This document shows positions 35,371 to 44,278 of a DNA stretch of 64,000 bases, piece after piece. Within the stretch, counting starts at the first letter, position 1; each line of letters starts with the position of its first letter. This DNA comes from Rheinheimera sp. SA_1 (GTDB lineage: Bacteria > Pseudomonadota > Gammaproteobacteria > Enterobacterales > Alteromonadaceae). The translations under genes were made by a program, and so were the position numbers. Location of the stretch: positions 49,552 to 113,551 of the forward strand of contig NZ_LXWK01000022.1 in NCBI RefSeq assembly GCF_001669775.1, written 5' to 3'. The notes under the pieces were generated by a model. That model ran no database searches. It worked only from the letters and a program-made list of their open reading frames with translations, and was not told the DNA's origin.

Positions 35371-36651
35371 ATGAAACCAATCAAAACTCTCTTGTGCAGC
35401 AGTGCGTTATTACCGCTGTTAGCACCAGCCGCCACCCTCATTCACGCTGGCACCGTGATTACCGCCGAAGGCTCACAGGTATTACGGCAGCAAACGCTGG
35501 TGATTGACGGTGACAAAATCAGTGCCATTGAAAGTGGTTACCGCCAGCCTGGCAGCGGGGATACCTTGATTGATTTGAGTAAACACACAGTGCTGCCGGG
35601 TTTGATGGATATGCACACTCACTTTTCATATCAGAGCAGCCCAACGTCCTATACCGAAGGCTTCACCATGAATGAAGCGGACGTTGCCTTAAGGGGCGCT
35701 GTGTATGCGAAAAAGACATTAATGGCCGGTTTTACTACAGTGCGGGAACTCGGCGACAGCCATCACATCAGCACTGCGCTGCGTAAAGCCATTACCGCTG
35801 GTTATACCGAAGGGCCGCGGATTTTCACCGCGGGTCGTTCGATTGCCACTACTGGCGGCCATGCCGATCCAACAAACGGCGTGTCTTATGAACGGATGGG
35901 TGACCCGACGCCGGCCGATGGCGTGGTGAATAGCGTCGAAGATGCACGTAAAGCAGTGCGGCAGCGTTACAAAGAAGGCGCTGATTTGATTAAAATTACT
36001 GCCACCGGCGGTGTACTTAGTGTCGCAAAAAGTGGCATGAATGCGCAGTTTAAAGACGAAGAAATAAAATCGATTGTCGATACCGCCAAAGATTATGGTT
36101 TTACCGTGGCAGTGCATGCGCATGGTAAAGAGGGCATGGAGCGGGCGATTAAAGCCGGCGTTAGCTCGATTGAGCACGGCACTTTTATGGACGATAAAAC
36201 CATGGCGCTGATGAAGCAATATGGTACTTATTATGTCCCGACTATTAGTGCCGGTAAGTACGTGGCCGAAAAAGCCAAAGTACCGGGCTTCTTCCCGGAA
36301 ATGGTACGGCTCAAAGCGGCGGCAATAGGGCCGTTAATTCAGCAAACCTTCGCCCGGGCCTATAAAGCCGGGGTTAAAATCGCCTTTGGCACTGACGCCG
36401 GGGTCGGCATGCATGGTGATAACTGGCAAGAATTTGTATTTATGACCGAAGCGGGTATGCCGCCATTGGCAGCACTGCACAGCGCTACCATCGAAGGCGC
36501 CAAGTTATTGGGCATGGCGGAAACGCTGGGTAGTATCAAAACCGGTAAAATTGCCGACATTATTGCGGTGCCAGGCGATCCGCTGGCGGATATCAGTGTG
36601 ATGGGGAAAGTGAATTTTGTGATGAAAGCCGGCGTGGTTTACAAACAATAA
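35371..36651 (+). CDS. Exported metal-dependent amidohydrolase
   Basis: 426 residues from the ATG at 35371 with AGGA upstream; longer in-frame starts overlap hemN's promoter. A signal peptide ends near PAATLIHAG. Metal motifs in order: MDMHTHF (HxH), [10 protein letters not shown] (candidate carbamylated Lys), VHAHGK, SIEHGTF and FGTDAGV. This is the imidazolonepropionase/prolidase-like branch of the amidohydrolase family, which often cleaves Xaa-Pro or acyl-amino-acid bonds. The substrate cannot be fixed. A bidirectional terminator follows. Confidence 0.9.
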   Translation: MKPIKTLLCSSALLPLLAPAATLIHAGTVITAEGSQVLRQQTLVIDGDKISAIESGYRQPGSGDTLIDLSKHTVLPGLMDMHTHFSYQSSPTSYTEGFTMNEADVALRGAVYAKKTLMAGFTTVRELGDSHHISTALRKAITAGYTEGPRIFTAGRSIATTGGHADPTNGVSYERMGDPTPADGVVNSVEDARKAVRQRYKEGADLIKITATGGVLSVAKSGMNAQFKDEEIKSIVDTAKDYGFTVAVHAHGKEGMERAIKAGVSSIEHGTFMDDKTMALMKQYGTYYVPTISAGKYVAEKAKVPGFFPEMVRLKAAAIGPLIQQTFARAYKAGVKIAFGTDAGVGMHGDNWQEFVFMTEAGMPPLAALHSATIEGAKLLGMAETLGSIKTGKIADIIAVPGDPLADISVMGKVNFVMKAGVVYKQ

Positions 36652-36671
36652 TCAAAACGGACCTTTCTAAA

Positions 36672-36706
36672 AAAGCAAAACCGGGTCTATGCCCGGTTTT
36701 TTTGTT
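36672..36706. terminator. Bidirectional terminator
   Basis: AAAACCGGG (36677-36685) and CCCGGTTTT (36692-36700) form a 9-bp stem with a 6-nt loop. T-runs follow on both strands. It serves the amidohydrolase (+) and the yihI-DUF2489 unit (-), which converge here. Confidence 0.88.
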
Positions 36707-36727
36707 TTCTTACTGTGGTGCAGATAC

Positions 36728-37195
36728 TTAATGCCGTTGCTGTAACAAATCCAGTAAACCGCGAATATCCGTTTCGATGGCATCTTTTAACTGAATTTCA
36801 GTTTGCTGGCGCAGATGATCCTGACGGCGTAATTCCTTTTTATCCAGCTCTTTGCGGGCGTCGTGGGTCGGCATTGCTTTGACACAGTCGTACATTGCAA
36901 ACAATCCTGGCCAGCGGCTGGATTGGGCTAAGTCAGGTTGCAGGTTGTCCAGCAATACCCAAATCCGCAGTGCCGCTTCCGATAATTCACACTGTTGTTC
37001 CAGCGTGGCTTTACCGATGAGCAGAATGCTATCGAGCAAATACTGCTGATGTTTGGCCTGTTTTTGCTGATGGTCCAGCAATGACTGTTGCTGCCGTTGT
37101 TGTTGCGCACGCAGTTGAAACAATATTTGTCCCAGATAAAACGCCAAACCTGCGACAACCAAAACCCCGAGCCCAAACAAAACATACCACATCAA
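36728..37195 (-). CDS. DUF2489 membrane-anchored protein
   Basis: 155 residues. An N-terminal membrane helix (VLFGLGVLVVAGLAFYLGQI) is followed by a Gln-rich helical region and the DUF2489 core (LLDSILLIGKATLEQQCELS, EAALRIWVLLDNL). It is 12 bases downstream of yihI in the same orientation, a neighbourhood conserved with hemN in gammaproteobacteria. Function unknown. Confidence 0.88.
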   Translation of the reverse strand: MMWYVLFGLGVLVVAGLAFYLGQILFQLRAQQQRQQQSLLDHQQKQAKHQQYLLDSILLIGKATLEQQCELSEAALRIWVLLDNLQPDLAQSSRWPGLFAMYDCVKAMPTHDARKELDKKELRRQDHLRQQTEIQLKDAIETDIRGLLDLLQQRH

Positions 37196-37207
37196 ATCAT
37201 CCGTCCG

Positions 37208-37765
37208 TTATTCGCCCAGTAAGTCTTTACGCCAGTCAACCTGCTGCAGTTTACTCAGCTCGTCTAATTCTTCTTCTGGCGTTTCGTCTTCTTCGTCTTC
37301 AACATCCAGACCCAGCAACGTCAGCAATTCAGAATGACGGGCAGTTTTAGCGTTAAAGTACTTGGCATCTTTGCCAGTCAGCGTTTCGCCTTGTTCCATC
37401 CGCTCCAGCAATTCTTGCAGTTTTTCATCCTGCTCCAGTTGTTCTAATTCAACCTGTGGCGGAATTTCAACCGGCTTGGCTTTAGCAAGTAAGGCTTTTG
37501 GCGTGGTTTGTGGTGCGAGAAGTTTCTTCTCGGCCACGGTTACAACCAGTGGAATTGGCGTTTTGCTGCCATGGCGTGGATCTTTGTTTTTGTTGCCAGT
37601 GTCGGTAGGTTTATCCGCATGAACCGCATTGCGGCTACCGGATTTTAAGCCTGCACCTTTTTTCTTGGATTCTACAGGGCGTTCACGTTCCTGGCGGGCT
37701 TCTGCAGTGGGTTTATGCCGAATACCAAGCTGGCCGGAGGTACGTGCTTTCTTTTTGCGAGTCAT
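37208..37765 (-). CDS. yihI: Der GTPase-activating protein YihI
   Basis: 185 residues. The N-terminus is basic and disordered-looking (MTRKKKARTSGQLGIRHKPT); the C-terminal half is acidic and helical, with LEQLEQDEKLQELLERMEQG and GKDAKYFNAKTARHSELLTL, as in YihI. In E. coli YihI stimulates the GTPase activity of Der, which acts in late 50S ribosome assembly. The gene order candidate csrC - yihI - DUF2489 - hemN follows the conserved arrangement. Confidence 0.93.
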   Translation of the reverse strand: MTRKKKARTSGQLGIRHKPTAEARQERERPVESKKKGAGLKSGSRNAVHADKPTDTGNKNKDPRHGSKTPIPLVVTVAEKKLLAPQTTPKALLAKAKPVEIPPQVELEQLEQDEKLQELLERMEQGETLTGKDAKYFNAKTARHSELLTLLGLDVEDEEDETPEEELDELSKLQQVDWRKDLLGE

Positions 37766-37946
37766 AATGTCTACCTGTAGAAAAGGGCGCGTATTTTAAC
37801 CAGTTTTCACCACGCTGCCTATGTATTTCGCGTGGATCCGAATAATACTGTATTTACAGCTTAGACAAGTCTGCAGCCTGGGGTAGCGTGTGCTGGCGAT
37901 AAAACGGCTACTGACGGCAAGCCATGTTGATAAAAACCAAATCGCA

Positions 37947-37985
37947 GATAAAACAAAACGGCGGGAAGTGAAACTTGCCGCCGTT
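37947..37985 (-). terminator. Terminator of the CsrC-like RNA
   Basis: AACGGCGG (37957-37964) and CCGCCGTT (37978-37985) pair, with a further inner AAGT/ACTT stem. On the minus strand the hairpin is followed by TTTTGTTTTATC. It marks the 3' end of a minus-strand transcript that is not a protein gene. Confidence 0.8.
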
Positions 37986-38243
37986 CGAAGGTTTGCACTG
38001 AAAGGTGCTGAATTTTTTGAGATCATCCTGACTTACGTGAGACACCCTGTCTGGTAAGTTTCCATATATTGTTAGGTCATTTCCCTATACAAATCATTAT
38101 TCGCGATCGTCCTAATACTTTTTTAATCTTCCCTGCTCGCGTTAAAAACGCTGACATCAGTGACGATGTCTTGATGAATGTACCGAAGCACTCATGCTTT
38201 CCGTGCTTAAAAATTCCATTTTGTTGACATGTTACAATCTGTA
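37947..38243 (-). ncRNA. csrC: Candidate CsrB/CsrC-family RNA (CsrA-sequestering sRNA)
   Basis: There is no convincing protein gene in the 759 bases between yihI and rof. The minus strand has seven GGA motifs (38215-38217, 38200-38202, 38130-38132, 38110-38112, 38082-38084, 38061-38063 and 38026-38028). Two sit in hairpin loops: AAGCAC/GTGCTT (38186-38208) and TCA-GGA-TGA, an exact CAGGATG repeat. The RNA would end at a strong terminator (37957-37985, then T-rich). E. coli csrC occupies this same place and orientation, just upstream of yihI. A possible promoter (TTGCCA-16-TAAATT) sets the start near 38243. GGA enrichment alone is modest; synteny, loops, terminator and the upstream box make the case. 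Confidence 0.62.
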
Positions 38244-38413
38244 ACGGGGTTTAATTTACACCTATTGCGCAGAATGGCAAGACTGTGCACAAAAAAAAAC
38301 CATAAAAAAATTGAACCAATTTAGAGTGTCAAATTAAATCAGTTAGTTAGCATGAATTATCAGTTGAAGGTAATTCATGGCAGCAACTTTTCGGGCGAAA
38401 ATCTTACGCTTAG

Positions 38414-38431
38414 CGTGAGAAATATCTTACA
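38414..38431 (-). promoter_or_regulatory. GacA/UvrY-like box upstream of the CsrC-like RNA
   Basis: On the minus strand TGTAAG-ATATTT-CTCACG matches the GacA consensus TGTAAG-N6-CTTACA at 10 of 12 positions. It lies about 180 bases before the inferred RNA start, a known distance for GacA sites at Csr/Rsm sRNA genes. Binding is inferred. Confidence 0.55.
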
Positions 38432-38524
38432 GAATGGCCGTCGTTGGTCGTTATTTAGATCAAATTGGTCGCAATATTTCACCGATTCAGGACAAATGTT
38501 GCGGATTTTTGAAGCGGCTGCGCT

Positions 38525-38800
38525 TTAAACGGCGCAGCTGCTTGTTGGGTGCAACCAGATAAGTGCCTGTGGTGCATCTGCAGCCAACACCTCGATATGC
38601 TGGATCTGTAAAAGCGGCACTTGCAGAATCTCATTGGATTGATCCAGCAACAAAAATTCTTCCGTTGCAGTACTGCGGGTATCCCGAGCCACGCCCGGTA
38701 TCTCGCTACCATCCAGCAAATGGAGTACGACCTCGTAGCGACGCATACAGATAATTTCAATATGATCATGGACATCGCAGGCAATGGTTGCTCGGTTCAT
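38525..38800 (-). CDS. rof: Rho-binding antiterminator (Rof/YaeO family)
   Basis: 91 residues, typical for Rof (about 84-90). CDVHDHIEIICMRRYEVVLH, then LLDGSEIPGVARDT and EEFLLLD, match the YaeO fold: an acidic DxHDHIE start and a small beta barrel. Rof binds Rho and blocks its RNA binding, reducing factor-dependent termination. The ATG has GGAG seven bases upstream. It lies between the CsrC-like RNA and norR, all on the minus strand, about 55 bases after norR. Confidence 0.88.
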   Translation of the reverse strand: MNRATIACDVHDHIEIICMRRYEVVLHLLDGSEIPGVARDTRSTATEEFLLLDQSNEILQVPLLQIQHIEVLAADAPQALIWLHPTSSCAV

Positions 38801-38854
38801 TTAGGGCTCCTTTTTTTCTGCTGAACAGCTTGGTTATGACAGTGTAGACCCTGT

Positions 38855-40426
38855 TTAAGTACGACCGCTATACACCGTTTTTTCGACACTGATCCCCAAT
38901 CGTTTAGCGAGGCGGGACAGATTCGCCCGGTCTAACTCCAGCTGTTTTGCTGCCTGACTCCAGTTACCGGAAGTGCTTTGCAGCATTTGCAAAATTTGCT
39001 GTTTTTGAAATTCGTCGGTCGCAGCTTTAAGATTCAAGCCGGTGATTGCTGCTTTTGATACCTGGGCGTTGGTACTGGATTGTATGGTGAGACTGAGCTC
39101 CAGATGTGCTGGCAGCAAAGCAATAATGTCCCCGGCAGCAGTATCTTTGCTGGCTTTTAGCGCAGCTCGGCTAATCACATGTTCCAGTTCCCGCACATTG
39201 CCAGGCCAGTTGTACTGCAAAAGTTGCAACCGCGCGTCAGGGCTCAGTTTTAATTGGCGTAAGCCAAGTTTACGTGAAGTCACTTCCAGAAAATAACCAG
39301 CCAGCAGCAGTACATCCTGTTGCCTATCTTTCAGTGCTGGTACTTGAATAGGATAAACCGACAGCCGGTGATACAAATCGGCCCGAAACCGGCCAGCGGC
39401 AACTTCGGCGGCTAAATCGCGGTTGGTGGCGGCGATAACCCGCACGTTGACCGTCTTCACATCGTCCTTGCCAACTGGCTGAATTTCACCACTTTGCAGC
39501 ACGCGCAATAATTTACTTTGCACAGAAAGCGGCAGTTCACCGACTTCATCGAGGAAAATAGTACCGCCGTCAGCCAGCAGAAATTTGCCCGGTCTTTCGC
39601 GATCGGCACCGGTAAAAGCGCCTTTGGCATGACCGAATAACTCACTTTCCGCTAACGTTTCCGGTAACGAGGCGCAGTTTAAATGCACCAGCTGTTGTTT
39701 CACCCGCCTGGAACATTGATGCACAGTGCGGGCAACCAGCTCTTTACCAACGCCGGTCTGGCCCTGGATCAGTACGGTGTAATCTGAAGCGGCCACCAGT
39801 TGAATATCACTTTTTAATGCCAACATCGCGCTGCTTTGGCCAATCAATTCACCGCCTTCACGGGTCAGTGCTTCATGGGTCAGTTCTTCCACCAGATCCT
39901 GCGCCTGACGGGCACTTTGCTCGAGCTTTTTCAGCTGCACCGCAGTTTTTAAGGTGGCCGCCGACATTGCGGCAATCAGCTGCAACGTCCTTTCGGCAAT
40001 CGCAGAGAAGGCGTCCGGTTTCAGGCTGTCCAGTGTCACCACGCCGATCAGTTGTCCGTCGGAATACAAAGGTAAACCCATACATGAATGCACCGGCAAA
40101 TCGCCGGCCTGCGCCAGCAATAAACCATCATAGGGGTCGGCAAGTTCGGTGTCGGATGGAAAACGCACCGGATCGGTACTTTGGCAAATGGTCGCGAGTC
40201 GCGGGTGATCTTTAAGCCAGAAGCGCCGGCCTAAGGTGTCAGCGGTCAGCCCCTGAATGGCCAGTGGTTGCAGCAGTTCGCCCTGATAGGCCAGCAATAC
40301 CACGGCGTCGCAGTTAATTGCTTTGCGGATGGAGCTTAGCAACCGGTCAAAACGGTCAATAGTAGTAATGCTGTTGGCTAAATCCAGCGCCACTTCCAGC
40401 AACATCGTTGAATTTATTTCGGCCAT
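38855..40426 (-). CDS. norR: Nitric-oxide-responsive sigma-54 activator NorR
   Basis: 523 residues. The N-terminal GAF domain (~1-170) senses NO through a non-heme iron in the family. The AAA+ domain has Walker [14 protein letters not shown], the sigma-54 contact loop [14 protein letters not shown], Walker [14 protein letters not shown] and arginine-finger region [15 protein letters not shown] Fis-type HTH ends the protein ([20 protein letters not shown]). NorR activates NO-detoxification genes. It is divergent from the nnrS-hmp unit, with two NorR boxes and a sigma-54 promoter between. GGAG lies before the ATG. Confidence 0.95.
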   Translation of the reverse strand: MAEINSTMLLEVALDLANSITTIDRFDRLLSSIRKAINCDAVVLLAYQGELLQPLAIQGLTADTLGRRFWLKDHPRLATICQSTDPVRFPSDTELADPYDGLLLAQAGDLPVHSCMGLPLYSDGQLIGVVTLDSLKPDAFSAIAERTLQLIAAMSAATLKTAVQLKKLEQSARQAQDLVEELTHEALTREGGELIGQSSAMLALKSDIQLVAASDYTVLIQGQTGVGKELVARTVHQCSRRVKQQLVHLNCASLPETLAESELFGHAKGAFTGADRERPGKFLLADGGTIFLDEVGELPLSVQSKLLRVLQSGEIQPVGKDDVKTVNVRVIAATNRDLAAEVAAGRFRADLYHRLSVYPIQVPALKDRQQDVLLLAGYFLEVTSRKLGLRQLKLSPDARLQLLQYNWPGNVRELEHVISRAALKASKDTAAGDIIALLPAHLELSLTIQSSTNAQVSKAAITGLNLKAATDEFQKQQILQMLQSTSGNWSQAAKQLELDRANLSRLAKRLGISVEKTVYSGRT

Positions 40427-40483
40427 ATCAGCTCCGGTACCCTAGGTTGATTGTGATGAATTGTGTCATAACATTTCTATTTT

Positions 40484-40519
40484 GTCATTTTGACTCTATT
40501 TGTGCGTTGTCATTATGAC
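40484..40519 (+). promoter_or_regulatory. Two NorR binding boxes
   Basis: GTCATTTTGAC (40484-40494) and GTCATTATGAC (40509-40519) each fit the NorR pattern GTCA-N3-TGAC exactly, with centres 25 bases apart. A weaker half-site GTCA is at 40465. They lie upstream of a sigma-54 promoter, as at E. coli norVW, which has three sites. Confidence 0.85.
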
Positions 40520-40571
40520 TCTTTTAACGGCTGAAATTTTATAAGCAATTGAAATATAAAAAATAAATATG

Positions 40572-40587
40572 TGGCATTAGATCTGCA
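40572..40587 (+). promoter_or_regulatory. Sigma-54 (-24/-12) promoter of the nnrS-hmp operon
   Basis: TGGCATTAGATCTGCA has GG and GC exactly 12 bases apart and matches TGGCAC-N5-TTGC well. It is 53 bases downstream of the last NorR box and 50 bases before the first gene. Transcription should begin near 40598. Confidence 0.82.
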
Positions 40588-40636
40588 ATCTACCAGCAAT
40601 CCACTGTGGAGTCAGGGGACTCCGAAGGAGCTTGTT

Positions 40637-40906
40637 ATGCTGCATGTTGCCCAATTGTTCAGCCATCAAAAGCTGTCTGCCACCGATCAGTTCGAAATCT
40701 TGTTGTTGGTCGCCAATACCTTGCTGGCGTTATCTTTTTGCCTGCTGCTGGCTACCATTCTGGTGTGTTACCCACTGGCGGCGTTGTTTTCATTTGAGTT
40801 GCAACTGGCTGGTCATGTCACGATGATTTTCAGCGCCACCTTGCTGAAAATCGCTTACGTTTGCCGTTGTATCGCGCAGTATGAATTGCATCAGGAAGTG
40901 CGTTAA
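40637..40906 (+). CDS. Small two-helix membrane protein of the NorR regulon
   Basis: 89 residues from the ATG at 40637 (MLHVAQLFSHQKLSATD), with AAGGAG eight bases upstream; the longer GTG form would start inside the sigma-54 promoter. Two hydrophobic segments (ILLLVANTLLALSFCLLLAT and HVTMIFSATLLKIAYVC) predict an integral membrane protein. No family is recognised by eye. It is the first gene of the NorR/sigma-54-driven unit and its stop is directly followed by the nnrS ATG (TAAATG), so it likely takes part in the NO response. Confidence 0.75.
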   Translation: MLHVAQLFSHQKLSATDQFEILLLVANTLLALSFCLLLATILVCYPLAALFSFELQLAGHVTMIFSATLLKIAYVCRCIAQYELHQEVR

Positions 40907-42142
40907 ATGGCGCGCAAAGACCCAACTTTACACAATATCCATTGGCCGGAAACTTCCGACGGACGTGCCAAACCCTGGTCATCCGCAGCACTTTTCGCAT
41001 TGGCATTCCGGCCATTTTTTCTGGCGGGCGCCTGCTGGGCTGTGATCGCAATCGCCATCTGGGCTTTGTGGTTCAGTGGCTTGCTGACATTGCAGCTGGC
41101 GTTTCCACCTTCACTTTGGCACGCCCACGAAATGTTATTTGGTTTTGGTGCGGTTATCGCCGTCGGCTTTTTACTCACCGCCGCTCAAAACTGGACCGGA
41201 CTGCCCAGCCTGTCTGGCAAGCCGCTGTTACTGCTGAGTGTGTTTTGGCTAACCGCCCGGCTTAGTCTGTTATTTTCGGTATTCCCGCCGCTGTTATGGC
41301 TGTTTATGCTGACGCAGTTGTTGTGGTGGTGTGGCGCGATTTATAGCCTTGCCAGTTTGCTCATCCGTGCGAAAAGCCGGAACAACTATCTGTTTATTCC
41401 GCTTCTTTCAGTAATGGCGCTGCTGAATACCGGTTTTGTCTATGCGGCATTCACCCAGCAGTTTGCTATCGCCTCTCATTTGAGCCACAGCGTGATCCTG
41501 CTGTTTTGCATGCTGATGGCGATTGTAGGTGGCCGGGTGATCCCATTTTTCACTGCCAGAGCGCTCGATCTGGCACAACAGAAAACCCCGCTGCTGGATA
41601 AAGTTTTATTGCCGCTGTCGATACTAGGTACCGCGTTGTTTCTGCTTGGCTTTTTCATAAAACTACCACTGCAAGCCGGCTGGATCATGTTGCTGCTTGG
41701 GGCTTTGCATCTACTACGACAGCTTTATTGGACGCCAGGGAAAATCTGGCAAGTACCGTTGCTCTGGTCGTTACAGCTGGCTTATCTGGCGTTGGCCTTA
41801 GGTTTACTGCTACTCGGCGTCAGCGATTTAACCCAGCTTATTCCCTTCAAAGATGTACTGCATTTGCTCAGCATCAGCGCAATGGCAGGCATGATCCTGG
41901 CGATGATGGCGCGGGTGTCCTTAGGTCATACCGGCCGTGCGTTACAGGCTGGAAAAATGCTCAGTGTCGCTTTTGGTCTGTTGTTGCTGGCAGGGCCGCT
42001 ACGCATGTTTGCGACTTTATCTGGTTTTCCACTGTTGTTCTGGCAAGGAAGTGCTTTGTTATGGCTCAGCTCCTTTGCCATTTTCCTCTGGTTGTATTGG
42101 CCCATCCTGACTCAGCCCCGCGCTGATGGCAGACCGGGTTAA
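40907..42142 (+). CDS. nnrS: NnrS family nitrosative-stress membrane protein
   Basis: 411 residues with about 12 hydrophobic helices. FALAFRPFFLAGACWAVIAI and LWHAHEMLFGFGAVIAVGFL with its HAHE motif are NnrS hallmarks; VGGRVIPFFTARAL and RVSLGHTGRAL follow. NnrS is a heme/copper-containing membrane protein that protects against NO, especially by limiting iron-nitrosyl damage. It begins immediately after the small membrane protein gene and precedes hmp. Confidence 0.95.
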   Translation: MARKDPTLHNIHWPETSDGRAKPWSSAALFALAFRPFFLAGACWAVIAIAIWALWFSGLLTLQLAFPPSLWHAHEMLFGFGAVIAVGFLLTAAQNWTGLPSLSGKPLLLLSVFWLTARLSLLFSVFPPLLWLFMLTQLLWWCGAIYSLASLLIRAKSRNNYLFIPLLSVMALLNTGFVYAAFTQQFAIASHLSHSVILLFCMLMAIVGGRVIPFFTARALDLAQQKTPLLDKVLLPLSILGTALFLLGFFIKLPLQAGWIMLLLGALHLLRQLYWTPGKIWQVPLLWSLQLAYLALALGLLLLGVSDLTQLIPFKDVLHLLSISAMAGMILAMMARVSLGHTGRALQAGKMLSVAFGLLLLAGPLRMFATLSGFPLLFWQGSALLWLSSFAIFLWLYWPILTQPRADGRPG

Positions 42143-42180
42143 TTGCTGTTGTAAGTTAGTTCTTAAAATGAGGTTTTAAT

Positions 42181-43374
42181 ATGTTATCTGCCGAAACAAT
42201 CGCTATCGTCAAAAGCACTGTTCCGTTATTGGAAAATGCCGGGGTGGCGATTACCAATCACTTTTATCAAAGAATGTTCCGATTGAATCCTGAGCTGAAA
42301 GATATTTTTAATATGACCAATCAGCACAGTGGCCGGCAGCAATTTGCGCTGTTTAGTGCCATTGCCGCTTATGCCAAAAATATCGATAACCTGTCAGTGC
42401 TGGCTGAAACGGTCGAGCGGGTGGCGCACAAACACACCAGCTTTTTTATTCAGCCAGCGCACTATGACATTGTTGGCCATCACTTAATTGAGACTTTACG
42501 CGAGCTGGCTCCGGACGCATTTACCCTGGATGTTGAACAAGCCTGGACCGAAGCTTATGGCGTGCTGGCCAACATTTTTACCGGACGGGAGCGCCAGCTA
42601 TATCAGCAGACTGAACAACAGCAAGGCGGCTGGTATGGCCCGCGCCGGTTTAAGGTGCAACAGAAAGTCCCTGAGTCGGCCTTAGTCACAAGCTTTGTGT
42701 TGGTGCCGGTGGATGGCGAAGCGGTGGTGGATTTCCAGCCTGGGCAATATCTGGGGGTAAAAGTAAAACCGGCGAATTGTGAGTATTTCGAAATGCGCCA
42801 GTATTCACTTTCCGATAAAGCGAATGGCCATAGTTATCGCATCAGCGTCAAACGTGAAACGGGTGAGGTCGCCGGTTTAGTTTCAAATTACTTACATGAC
42901 CATATTCAGGAAGGCGACGAGCTGGATATTTTACCGCCAGCCGGTGATTTTTTTCTGCAATCGGCTCATCTCCCCACTGTGCTGATTTCGGCAGGCGTGG
43001 GTTTAACGCCGATGATGTCGATGTTGGAGAGTATTGTGGCTTTAAAACAGCATACGCCCGTTTATTTTCTGCATGCCTGTGAGGACCAAACACAACATTC
43101 GTTTGCAGAGCGTTTACAGCAGTTAGCGCAGGATTATCCGTTGTTGCAGCATTTTTGTTGGTATCGCAATGTGCTACAAAATGTTGCATCAAATCAGTTT
43201 ACGGGATTGATGGATGTCGCAGCCGTTTCCAGATTATTACCGCTGCAAAGTGCCAACTTTTACCTCTGTGGTCCAACTGGTTTTATGAAGGCCGTGAAGG
43301 AGCAACTGTTAGCATTGGGAGTTGTATCGGCGCAGATCCACTATGAAGTATTTGGTCCGCATGCAGATTTTTAA
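42181..43374 (+). CDS. hmp: Flavohemoprotein, nitric oxide dioxygenase Hmp
   Basis: 397 residues, the usual length. The globin domain has the proximal His in VERVAHKHTSFFIQPAHY; the FAD domain has RQYSLSD (RxYS); the NAD domain has LISAGVGLTPMMSML and a C-terminal YEVFGP. The enzyme turns NO and O2 to nitrate using NADH or NADPH in the cytoplasm. It is the last gene of the NorR-driven unit, 38 bases after nnrS. Confidence 0.96.
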   Translation: MLSAETIAIVKSTVPLLENAGVAITNHFYQRMFRLNPELKDIFNMTNQHSGRQQFALFSAIAAYAKNIDNLSVLAETVERVAHKHTSFFIQPAHYDIVGHHLIETLRELAPDAFTLDVEQAWTEAYGVLANIFTGRERQLYQQTEQQQGGWYGPRRFKVQQKVPESALVTSFVLVPVDGEAVVDFQPGQYLGVKVKPANCEYFEMRQYSLSDKANGHSYRISVKRETGEVAGLVSNYLHDHIQEGDELDILPPAGDFFLQSAHLPTVLISAGVGLTPMMSMLESIVALKQHTPVYFLHACEDQTQHSFAERLQQLAQDYPLLQHFCWYRNVLQNVASNQFTGLMDVAAVSRLLPLQSANFYLCGPTGFMKAVKEQLLALGVVSAQIHYEVFGPHADF

Positions 43375-43419
43375 AAGCACAGCTTGAAGGTATATGACGG
43401 TATAGCAAAAGCACTTGGT

Positions 43420-43447
43420 AAAAAAAGGGCCTGACGAGTGTCAGGCC
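43420..43447 (-). terminator. Terminator of the cytochrome c4 gene
   Basis: GGCCTGAC (43428-43435) and GTCAGGCC (43440-43447) form a perfect 8-bp stem with a 4-nt loop. On the minus strand T-rich sequence follows (43426-43420). It could also help stop hmp transcripts on the plus strand. Confidence 0.88.
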
Positions 43448-43472
43448 ATATTGCAGCTGCAAGTATTAATAA

Positions 43473-44099
43473 TTAATGCAGGCCGCCCAGATATTTTGAT
43501 AAAACTTCGATATCTTCGTCAGTCAGCTTTTTCGCAATATCGCGCATCATGCCATTCATGTCATTGGCGCGAGTGCCGCTACGGAAAGATTCCAGCTGCG
43601 CTTTGATGTAAGCCGGGTGCTGGAATGAAATTTTGGGGAAGTTCGCCAGGCTGTGGCCCACACCCCGTGGACCGTGACAGGCAATACAAGCAGCAATGCC
43701 ACGATCCATATCACCAGCGCGGAATAATTGCTGACCACGGGCGACTACATCTTCCGGCGTTGAACCTGATTTCATCGTCTGGCTGGCGTAAAACACCGCT
43801 AAGTCTTTCATATCCTGATCAGATAAAGCTGCAACCATGCCGCCCATCACCGCGTTGTTACGGCCTTCTTTGCCACCAGAAGTCATCCCGGCTTTAAATT
43901 CTTTCAGTTGTTTGTAAATGTAGCCGGCATGTTGGCCAGCGATTTTCGGATACATATCGGTGGGGCTGTTGCCATCAGGGCCGTGGCATGCAGCACAAGT
44001 GGCTGATTTTGCTTTACCTGCTTCTGCATTGCCTTCAACAGCGGAGACCTGGCCAACTAACCCTAAAAAAAGCATGACTGGAAGTGCGAATTTTTTCAT
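43473..44099 (-). CDS. Cytochrome c4 (diheme)
   Basis: 208 residues from the ATG at 44099 (MKKFALPVMLF) with a signal peptide ending VSAV. Two CXXCH heme sites, CAACHGPDG and CIACHGPRG, lie in two similar halves, each with a distal Met (MGGMVAAL, MNGMMRD). Cytochrome c4 carries electrons in the periplasm to terminal oxidases. It is next to engB, divergent, as in many gammaproteobacteria. Confidence 0.94.
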   Translation of the reverse strand: MKKFALPVMLFLGLVGQVSAVEGNAEAGKAKSATCAACHGPDGNSPTDMYPKIAGQHAGYIYKQLKEFKAGMTSGGKEGRNNAVMGGMVAALSDQDMKDLAVFYASQTMKSGSTPEDVVARGQQLFRAGDMDRGIAACIACHGPRGVGHSLANFPKISFQHPAYIKAQLESFRSGTRANDMNGMMRDIAKKLTDEDIEVLSKYLGGLH

Positions 44100-44278
44100 G
44101 TTTATCCGTCTCTGTTCAGCGTGAACCTGCAAAAAGCAGGTATAAAAGATAATAACCCTAAGAATTATGGCTATTTTACACGAAACTTAGCCAGATAAAA
44201 TCCCATTCAAGCGGCTAATGCTTCTTCAGATCAACTAGATCCGCTACACTATAGCCAAATTTGACGTCGGAGTGAGTT

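Noticed and set aside
37796..38026. 76-residue minus-strand frame between yihI and the CsrC-like RNA
   Set aside because: No ribosome-binding site or family, and it runs through the terminator hairpin at 37957-37985.
38377..38418. 13-residue ORF (MAATFRAKILRLA) that could be a leader peptide
   Set aside because: It is on the plus strand, with no downstream plus-strand gene to regulate, and it overlaps the inferred GacA box region.
38479..38784. 101-residue minus-strand frame overlapping rof
   Set aside because: It is a different frame of the rof gene; the Rof frame has family motifs and a good ribosome-binding site.
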